Assembly (NCBI GenBank): GCA_029339505.1
Contig: JAQISU010000041.1
Location: 6,705,001 to 6,769,000, forward strand
Direction of reading: 5' to 3'
DNA from: Unio delphinus
Lineage: Eukaryota; Mollusca; Bivalvia; Unionida; Unionidae
DNA length: 64,000 nt
Shown here: one piece after another, positions 58,101-64,000 of the stretch
Layout of the letters: each line of letters starts with the position of its first letter
Numbering within the stretch: the stretch's first letter is position 1
The notes under the pieces: generated by a model
What the model saw: the letters and a program-made list of their open reading frames with translations, nothing else
Database searches by the model: none
What the model was told of the DNA's origin: nothing
Position numbers and translations under genes: made by a program

Positions 58101-61100
58101 TGTAGAATAGTGTTGGTGTGTTATAGTACAGTTCAGTTTTTGGTGTATTATAGTAAAGTACAGTCATGTTGGTGCCTTATGGTACAGTGCAGTGTTAGTA
58201 TACTATGGTACAGTACAGTGTAAAATTACATTACATATTGTTGGTGTTATATTACAGTGCAGTTTTAGTGTATTATAGTTAAGTACAGTCAAGTACAGTC
58301 ATTGGTGCCATATGGTACAGTACAATGTTAATATGCTATGATACAGTACAGTGTTGGACAGCACATTGTTGGGATGTTATGGTACAGCACAGTATGTTAT
58401 GGTACAGCACAGTGTTGGTATGCTATATTAAAGCATTGGTATAGTACAGTACAGTGTTGGTATTTTACAGGATAGAATCATTGATAGCTAAAAGGAAGGA
58501 AAGTCACAATTTTGTTTCCATGGTTGTTGATAACATTTTTCTGTTTGCTGTTTTACACAAAATTACATATTGTAGATAACTAGCTGTTTAACATGAAATT
58601 ACATATTGTTGATAACTTGCTGTTTTTCATGAAATTACATATTGTTGATAACTAGCTGTTTTTTTTAAATAAAATTACATATTGTTGATAACTCTAGCTG
58701 TTTTACATGAAATTACATTGTGTTGATAATTGGAGCTGTTTTACATGAATTACATTTTGTTGATAATTGAAGCTGTGTTAAATGAAATTACATATTGTTT
58801 ATAACTATAAATATATTTTTTATGCATAGATGTATTCCATTTTGGAAGAAACCTGATGAATATTTTCTACCAGATGGCAACAATGATTTTGCTCTCGCTC
58901 AGGGTGGCTTTACTATGAAATACTCTCAGGTAAGTTCAAAGAACAACCTTGGAAATTGTAAAATATTTTGTTTGCCAACATCTGTCTCAGATGCTATGTT
59001 TTAGGTAATAACACTAGCACCATAGCTGAAAAACTAAAAAGTAAAAAAAAATTGATTCTGATAATTTAAACAGTTATTTAGGAGACATTTAACAGTTATT
59101 TAGGAGAAATGTTCATAACGTTTTGTTAATGGAATGGTTCAGATTATGGCCGTTTATCTCTGTGGGATGTAAAAATAGCATAGGAAAGCATATTGAGGGC
59201 AAGGAATGGTTCATAGTATGACCAGTGGTCTCTGGGGTATATAAAAATAGCATAGATAAACATATTGAAAAGCATACTAAGGGTAAGTGCTATAAGATAC
59301 ATACTATTTTATGTGCGTTTTGGATTTTAACATAGCTTTAACAATTCTTCAAGCCTATCACTTTGAAAGTGCTAAATTCATGGGAAAAAAATGCAACTGA
59401 AGGTTTTGGTTTGAAAAGTAAGTGCTACATACATGTACCAATACGCCAAGATGATGAATACCTATTTTCATTGGCTGAATGGATTGTGACACACTAGATG
59501 CTTTGCAGTTTTCTGTGTTAACTTTTTTCATCCAATATTTCTTATTTAGGCTACGGATAGACACCACTACAGGTCATAACTTGTCTTGGGGAGCATGCAA
59601 GTAACCAGGCATAAGCATTAGCTGGTAATAAGAATGTCCAAAAATATACTTACATTTTGTATATTGAAGTTCCTCCAAATGTACTTTCTTAGTTCTGAGA
59701 ATCCTAACTGCATCAGTTTTGTCATGGGTTCTAAAGCTTGATTACACAGTTCAAAATTGTACTGTAATTTCAACTATGTTCCAAGTGATATTAATATTTT
59801 CAGTACTGTGCTCAAAATGAAATGAAGGTGATATTCCATGGTGTCATTTTGATAATTAGAATTGAAAGCGTTTATATATTTCACACATTAGGATTCCCCA
59901 GGATTCATTGACAGAACAGAAACACACATGCAACTGAGTCAAGACACATTCCTCCCTGGTCAAATCACAGGCACATATATTTTGTCTGAAACTGACACAG
60001 CTAATAAATCCAAGTTCGGTGAAATTAAGTAGACTTGACAAAAAAAAATGAAAAATCCATTCATTCTAGACCAACTGGAGAAAGCAGTTGTAATGCACAT
60101 TCATTCATAATATGACTCTAAATTTCAAATTTGAGTAGACCAAAAGCATATTTTTTTTTTACAAAGTGATGTTGAATCTACGACTAAGTTCAGATTTTGC
60201 TAGGCGGAGCTATGTGCACATTAATATTGTTGTGTATTGATGAATCTGTGCTTATTTAGTTTAAAATGCAGCATAAATTCAGTTACTCTGTTTCTTGTAG
60301 TGTATTTTTGTATACTTAAGCTTTAAGTAGAATAAGAGAATGAGTATATAATAAAAAAGATTACTGCAACTCGTATTGAAAAATATGACATCAGTTTCTC
60401 AGATGGATATACTGCACTCCACAAAGTTGTGCAATATCCATCTGGAAGAAAACTTCATATTTGATAATTCAAATGCAGTAACCTAAAGGTATTTATTTTC
60501 TCATTCAGTAGAATAATTCATTTGATATCACAAAACTATTATGAATAAAGTTGTTGATGGGCAAAATATTCTGTATGTATCTATTAGGTCTTCAGTTTGA
60601 TATTCATCACTTTACTGGAAATAGAATATTATTTTTTAAGTTCAGTAATGTATAATAATTGTTTAATTGGCTAATTTAATTTTTTAATTAAAAAAATCAT
60701 TCACAAACAATTTGATATTACTGTCATATAAAGAGCCGAGAAAAAGTGAGATATACCATTAATTACTGTCTTACCAGAAAGAAGTCTAAATTGCAACAAG
60801 TAAACATCAGGTTACCCAAATATAGTTTTCACAGTCACTGGGTGGTATCAGTACTGTTGTAATGGAATTTTACATGATATGACTGGTTGAGCCTGGTAAA
60901 GAAAGGTCAATATGGATGACCTCACATATACTGGGATATACTTATGGAGCTTTTGATCAGCGTTTTTTAAGTAAGATCACCATAAAATGTTAAATTTGTC
61001 CATGTGAGTTACACCTTGCCTGCTTTAATCTCATCCATTAAATATACTTGATCAAAAATTGTATGCTAATTAGTAGTTTGGGTCTTAGTCTTGAAATCAA

Positions 61101-62007
61101 TTAATGGATAAGAATACTTATATGGGGCCCCGAGTGGTCTAAAGTGCTCTCCGTCTGGGATCACTGCCATCTCACCTCTGTAAGCATGGGTCTCCCAATC
61201 TTAGTCTTGAAATCAATTAATGGATAAGAATACTTATATGGGTCTCCGAGTGGTCTAAAGTGCTCTCCGTCTGGGATCACTGCCATCTCACCTCTGCGTA
61301 GGTTCGAGTCTCAGATTTGTCCAATGTGGGTATGTGAGAAATCTTGCTAGTAGTTTCTCATGGTATGGTGGTTCTTTCCAGGGCTTTTCCCGGATTTTTC
61401 CTCCACCAGTAATACTGGCCACCACATATAGCCTACCATGTGCTGAAATATGGAATTAAAACCCTACAATAATACTTATTGCAGGAAATCAGTCATGTGT
61501 ATAAGTGTTCTATTGACACTGCACCAGTGTTAACACAAAGAATTCTCACAGTAAATGTATGATTATTTCAACATTGCACCAATATTACCGTCCAGGATTA
61601 TAACTGTAAAGACATAATAATTTCAGTACTGCTCCACTCTTACCACCCAGGATCCTAATTGTAAAGACATGATAATTTCAGTACTGCTCCAATATTACCA
61701 CCTAGGGTTCTAACAGTCATTTAAAGTGGTAATATGCATTTGTTGAGCCAATAGCAGTGTTCTTCATTAGTACCAGGTTTGATTCCCAGTTCAAGTAATA
61801 ATTGCAATGGTTGTCCCTCCATTATTCAATCTAATTTATTTAAGGGACCCCAACATAATCCATGGCCCAACATGACACTGACTGGGGATCAAGTTTAAGA
61901 TCACATAACTGAATGCCAGGATCTTCTCAAGCACCAGTACATGCCAATATTCCTTTATTTACAGAATGAAAAGTTACATCTTAATAATAATAATAATAAT
62001 AATAATA

Positions 62008-62040
<33 letters not shown>

Positions 62041-63052
62041 ATAAATAATAATAATAATAGTAATAATAATATTCATAGAGGGTGACTTATATTGAAGGAC
62101 CATTCTCCCTTGATGTCCTCTTAACAAGATTATATTAATGTTCATTATATGAAAGATAACAGTGATTATTTTAAAATATTAAATTCTATTATTATCATTC
62201 AGAAGTACAGAGATAGAAAAGGTTAGTAGTATAAGGTATTTTAAATTGTAACAGTGATGGTGCCAAGATGTCTTTCTTTGTAACTGCCTCTTTTGAAGTG
62301 AGGAGGATGGATAAAGAAAATGAATGGAACAAAAAATGATTTTGTGAAAGGAAAATGGTTTATATTTAACTTGTGTTCTTTTCAGGATGGAAGGTACAGC
62401 TTCATTGGAGGCCTAGGAGTGAGAGAAGGACGGGGTACAATGTTTTTATTTAATTTCTTACATTATAAATTTGTTCATTACATACTATTGAATTTTGATG
62501 TTAAATAGTAAATGTGATTCAGCCATCAGACTATATTAAGTTACATAGTAAAATTTGTTTACTGATGTTTTAATTGATACATGTACTGTGTTGTCTAGGG
62601 ACAATAGAATGGCATCATATAAAAATTGTGTGTCTGTACCTCTTTGGGATGTATTTGTTATTTGTACAACCCAGGCCAGTAAATACCATTTGCAGACTTT
62701 GTTTCAAATACTAATCCTGTAATTTTTGTTGCCTACAAGGTATTGTGTGTGTGTGTATATGATTAATTTCATATGTCTGATGGCTTGTATGTAAGTATGT
62801 TTCAGATGTTTTTTTTTTTCCATTGTTATACAGGTTTATTTTCACCATCACCTTAGAACAGATTTATTCATGGAAGAAAACATAGGTTGAGGGTAAAAGT
62901 TTTAGTTTTATAATATCAGAAGAAATGCAGCTTTGTAACTCTGAAATGTAACCCTAATCTACTTTTTCTTTAAGGTGCTGTGAAATCACATCAAATAAAT
63001 AGAGAACACATCTTTGACAAAAGAAAAGATGGGTTGTGGGTGCAGTATTTTG
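42114..63052 (+). CDS. Integrin alpha gene 2, exons 1-7 (5' part)
   Basis: This is the N-terminal half of an integrin alpha subunit, in the same orientation as gene 1. The exons are 42114-42299, 46360-46493, 50166-50278, 54913-55037, 58830-58929, 62386-62434 and 62975-63052. From exon 2 on, the phases join without error. Exon 1 carries a signal peptide (LLLFIIFIWVIV) and the mature start FNVDVIKP typical of integrin alpha. Exon 2 begins LLVGAPNRTGVDG, a beta-propeller blade motif, and exon 3 has YKCEDYQMLGATIAV. Exon 4 starts VCAPGWKYTL, and exon 5 has IPFWKKPDE. Exons 6 and 7 continue the propeller (YSFIGGLGVREGR). The calcium-binding FG-GAP repeats and the transmembrane end lie beyond the window. 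Exon 1 contains a one-base frame conflict. Confidence 0.9.
42415..42660 (-). mobile_element. SINE family 1 copy in integrin intron 1
   Basis: Read on the minus strand, it has a head with CCCCAATGGTCTAAAATGC, GATCACTGCCGTC and TGTTCGAGTCTAAG. The tail has CCACCAATAATACTGGTCGCC and GTGCTGAAAAATGATGTTAA. It is a nearly full-length copy. Confidence 0.8.
42834..42919. repeat. (CT)n microsatellite
   Basis: About 43 CT units. A second CT run lies at 43015-43070 and an opposite (GA)n run at 43140-43178, so the three could form a long hairpin. Confidence 0.95.
43385..43590 (-). mobile_element. SINE family 1, diverged copy
   Basis: Read on the minus strand, CCAAGTGGTCTAAAGCC is followed by AGATCACTGCAATCTCC. 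The tail has CCACTACTAATACTGGCCACC. It shares the family order but lacks a good B box. Confidence 0.6.
43845..43963 (+). mobile_element. SINE family 1, 3' half
   Basis: GGGTTCTTCCTCCACCAATA, ACTGGCCACCATGTATAGCC and GTGTGCTGAAAATGGCGTTA identify the 3' body. The tail CAACAACAAC abuts LINE copy C. Confidence 0.7.
43963..45770 (+). mobile_element. CR1/L2-like LINE copy C, 5'-truncated and broken
   Basis: The reverse transcriptase lies in shifted frames: LLDLSAAFDTIDHDILLDRL, VPQGSVIGPVRFIVYTQLL, and SYTDDTQINK with the catalytic YADD changed to YTDD. RLDYCNSILSGSSQYLLQKL and the C-terminal LCTLHWISIR follow. The 3' end is GGCGCTTTACAAAGTCGTC with an (ATT)n tail at 45752-45770. It matches copy B over its length. 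Confidence 0.9.
45771..46359. other. 3' part of integrin intron 1, no further feature
   Basis: AT-rich intronic DNA from the end of LINE copy C to the exon 2 acceptor. Confidence 0.4.
46360..46493 (+). CDS. Integrin alpha gene 2, exon 2
   Basis: The acceptor is CGTTTTTAG, the donor GCC/GTGAGT. It encodes LLVGAPNRTGVDGIKGFG and the cysteine-rich YECEINSSSQRVSCRR. Confidence 0.9.
46640..46935 (-). mobile_element. tRNA-derived SINE, family 2
   Basis: On the minus strand the head reads GCTTTGGTAGCTTTGTGGTC (A box-like), then GCGGGTTCAAACCCTAACC (B box). The body has CTAACATTTGCCTTGTTTGG and GTTAATGTTGGCCTGG, and the end has CTGCAGACATCATAGCG. The family recurs at 24300, 52070 and 52680. Confidence 0.75.
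47265..48120. repeat. Minisatellite 1 in integrin intron 2
   Basis: About 12 or more degenerate units of roughly 52-58 bases are built on ATTATCCCTACTACACAATA and TTGTCTATTTCCAACTC. Units diverge to the right. Confidence 0.8.
48190..48430. repeat. Minisatellite 2 in integrin intron 2
   Basis: Four to five units of about 57 bases contain ACTCATTAGGTTATC, TATGTAAAAGTCC and TTTTCTAGTAAAAACTGTT. Confidence 0.8.
48590..49715. repeat. Minisatellite 3 in integrin intron 2
   Basis: More than 30 units of about 32-35 bases carry AATTCAAAGTGGTCACTGAT and ACATTATGTATG. A longer variant carries CTCTTATAGTTT in place of CTGATACATT. It is the longest array in the window. Confidence 0.9.
50166..50278 (+). 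CDS. Integrin alpha gene 2, exon 3
   Basis: The acceptor is ATTTTAG, the donor TCG/GTGTGT. It encodes FQTRYKCEDYQMLGATIAVN and FNMNVPRVS. Confidence 0.9.
50470..50790. repeat. Minisatellite 4 in integrin intron 3
   Basis: About ten units of roughly 30 bases are built on AGTCACAAGATGTTAGTGCA and TACTATCAAT. Confidence 0.8.
51165..51830. repeat. Minisatellite 5 in integrin intron 3
   Basis: About 12 units of roughly 50 bases contain CATTCCAAACATGTCTGGCC, TAATGAGAGGTATGAC and ACAGATCAGATCATGAA. The open frame through part of it is a by-product of the repeat. Confidence 0.85.
52070..52340 (+). mobile_element. SINE family 2 copy (uninterrupted)
   Basis: It ends with AAACTGCCACATTGCAGACA and TTATAGCAATATGGCAA. 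It contains GGTTAGTGTTAGAACTGGTC, which corresponds to the hAT target in the neighbouring copy and thus shows the empty site. Confidence 0.7.
52680..53955 (+). mobile_element. SINE family 2 copy split by a hAT-like insertion
   Basis: The head (GGTGGGCTAGTGATTAAGG, GTTGGTTTCAACCACGG) and body lie at 52680-52831. The rest (ATCTTGTTGTCAGGATGTG to TATAGCGATATGACTG) lies at 53816-53955. The two halves join to the order seen in the copy at 52070. Confidence 0.8.
52832..53807. mobile_element. Non-autonomous hAT-like DNA transposon, 976 bp
   Basis: The ends are TAGGGCTGTCAA and TTGACAGCCCTA, perfect 12-base terminal inverted repeats. The flanking target duplication is 8 bp: ATTAGGAC (52824-52831) and GTTAGGAC (53808-53815), one mismatch, fitting the hAT pattern nTnnnnAn. 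Subterminal CGGGTACCCG-like words occur at both ends. No transposase ORF is seen inside. Confidence 0.85.
54913..55037 (+). CDS. Integrin alpha gene 2, exon 4
   Basis: The acceptor is CACTTTAG, the donor TGA/GTAAGT. It encodes VCAPGWKYTLTEKYG and GKCYHFKETWQQEGC. Confidence 0.9.
55346..55450 (+). mobile_element. Truncated 5' end of the same hAT-like family
   Basis: TAGGGCTGTCAAAAATCACG, then CCCGTTGCGCCATTTAACAG and GGTACCCGGGTACCCGTTAG, match the left end at 52832. No right end follows. Confidence 0.75.
57110..57970. repeat. Minisatellite 6 in integrin intron 4
   Basis: About 18 units of roughly 42-48 bases are built on CATTCATCAGGAAATGGAAA, GACATACTTTTCTG and CTATAATGG. Frames through it on both strands are artefacts. 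Confidence 0.9.
58075..58475. repeat. Minisatellite 7 in integrin intron 4
   Basis: Irregular units of about 20-40 bases contain GGTACAGTACAGTGTTGGTA and TGTTATGGTACAGCACAGT. Confidence 0.7.
58545..58805. repeat. Minisatellite 8 in integrin intron 4
   Basis: About six units of roughly 36-40 bases contain GAAATTACATATTGTTGATA and ACTAGCTGTTTTACAT. It ends about 25 bases before exon 5. Confidence 0.85.
58830..58929 (+). CDS. Integrin alpha gene 2, exon 5
   Basis: The acceptor is TATGCATAG, the donor CAG/GTAAGT. It encodes CIPFWKKPDEYFLPDGNN and AQGGFTMKYSQ. Confidence 0.85.
61083..61316. repeat. 117-bp tandem duplication across a SINE head
   Basis: GTCTTGAAATCAATTAATGG through the SINE head to ATCTCACCTCTG occurs twice in direct order (61083-61199 and 61200-61316). 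It includes the 5' flank, so it arose after the SINE inserted. Confidence 0.8.
61238..61470 (+). mobile_element. tRNA-derived SINE, family 1, full length
   Basis: The head GGGTCTCCGAGTGGTCTAAA and GTAGGTTCGAGTCTCAG (B box) resembles a tRNA-Leu/Ser type. The body has TCCTCCACCAGTAATACTGG and ends ATTAAAACCCTACAAT. A 9-bp target duplication AATACTTAT flanks it (61229-61237 and 61471-61479). Confidence 0.85.
61983..62070. repeat. (AAT)n microsatellite
   Basis: About 28 AAT units with AGT and AAC interruptions, in integrin intron 5. Confidence 0.9.
62386..62434 (+). CDS. Integrin alpha gene 2, exon 6
   Basis: A short 49-base exon with acceptor TTCTTTTCAG and weak donor GG/GTACAA. It encodes DGRYSFIGGLGVREGR. 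Confidence 0.8.
62975..63052 (+). CDS. Integrin alpha gene 2, exon 7
   Basis: The acceptor is TTCTTTAAG, the donor TG/GTAAGG. It encodes AVKSHQINREHIFDKRKDG and LWVQYFG. Confidence 0.8.
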
Positions 63053-63597
63053 GTAAGGATTTCTCTTAAAAGTTGAATACTTTTAATTGATCAAACCAGA
63101 CATTTTTGGTTTGAAAAATCCACTCATCTACTCATTCTTACACATGTTTTTTCCCCTCCATACAAACAACAATCAATCATTGAACATTAGTGTCTGATTA
63201 TAGTCCCTTGTCCAGCAGGAAAGTGACAATTTACAAATGTTTCAAATTCAGAGGTCATGTAAACGTAATTATTGTGAATTTTTTTCATCGCATTTTTGCA
63301 TAAACAATATTTTTGTCAGTTGGGACAATGGATACCAGTATTTGTCATGTAATTTCTAATGCATGTTTATGTAATCAGATTTAAACAAGGTATATTACTA
63401 GTCTATGTTGCTTTGATGCATGTGACTTTAATACTGATGATCATTTATCTCAATGGTGGGTCCCATATTATTTCATTAGTGATCTCTTCCCCAAAATGAT
63501 AATTTTTTGTACACACTATATTTTGTTACTTTGTGGAGAAATAATACTTTTTACATACAAAAAATTACATGACTTAAAATAAAGTAATTTGTTTGAA

Positions 63598-63606
63598 ACA
63601 CACACA

Positions 63607-63657
<51 letters not shown>
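63598..63657. repeat. (CA)n microsatellite
   Basis: About 29 CA units in the intron after exon 7. At 63770-63940 the words GGAATACAAC and ATACTTG recur loosely (about five times). Confidence 0.95.
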
Positions 63658-63659
<2 letters not shown>

Positions 63660-64000
63660 GTTTAATAATAAATAACTATTAAAATATGTGCTTATGAATG
63701 TGTAAGAATTTGTTTTGTTGCCAGATATCAACACATGCAAAGATACACTTTTGCCATGGGAAATACAACATGGGAACATACTTGTCACTGAATTGATATC
63801 AAAAGTATATTTTGCCATGGGAATGCAAGATGTTAATATGCTTGGCTATGGAAATACAACTTGGTAATATACTTGCTATGGTAATACAACATGGTAATAT
63901 ACATGGCACAGGAATACAACATGATACTATACTTGGCTTGATCAAGGGAGCAACAAATTATAAATTAATGTGATTTTGGAGACATAGTTGCTAAGTGCTT

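Noticed and set aside
47265..58805. CRISPR-like arrays
   Set aside because: The repeats are contiguous degenerate minisatellites without unique spacers of constant size, and the genome is animal.

Overview
The window comes from an animal genome, most likely a mollusc. It has spliced animal genes (integrin alpha, axonemal dynein heavy chain), AT-rich DNA dense in GATA/CATA/GA/AAT microsatellites, two tRNA-derived SINE families, CR1/L2-like LINEs, and the short motif GGGAGATAACTC near 3231 that is common in molluscan genomes. Nothing bacterial is present. The ordinary-looking minus-strand block at the left end is not host DNA.

Positions 1 to about 11150 are the remains of a Polinton/Maverick (adintovirus-like) double-stranded DNA virus integrated in the genome. 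It is compact and intron-free. On the minus strand, from right to left, it has: an unrecognised ORF, a helical protein, a small conserved protein, a glycine-rich minor virion protein, a double-jelly-roll major capsid protein, a pX-like basic/hydrophobic protein, an adenain-type protease, a fibre with a TNF/C1q-like head, a hydrophobic helical protein and a penton-like protein. A family B DNA polymerase with a C-terminal HNH-type zinc domain runs to the left edge. Two small plus-strand genes, one an HNH endonuclease, sit between penton and polymerase. Almost every gene is broken by frameshifts. In-frame stops are mostly TGA, as expected from CGA-to-TGA decay. No integrase or packaging ATPase is visible, and the left end lies outside the window.

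The element lies immediately upstream of the last three exons of an integrin alpha gene (13088-14520: juxtamembrane segment, transmembrane helix, GFFKR tail), so it probably occupies an intron of that gene. A second integrin alpha gene starts at 42114 on the same strand with signal peptide and beta-propeller exons. Seven exons are seen to 63052, and the gene continues past the window. The introns from 46 to 59 kb are filled with several unrelated minisatellites.

The 15-42 kb gap between the integrin genes holds repeats and debris: a decayed APE-type non-LTR retrotransposon (20.2-22.9 kb) with a nested SINE, two exons of a decayed dynein heavy chain on the minus strand (25.4-28.5 kb), two CR1/L2-like copies (31.5-34.8 kb), a 1.5-kb tandem duplication with a 780-bp insertion in one copy (35.8-39.7 kb), and a short PHD-like zinc-finger ORF behind a TATA box (40.3 kb). 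A hAT-like element with clear TIRs and an 8-bp target duplication sits inside a SINE at 52.8-53.8 kb.
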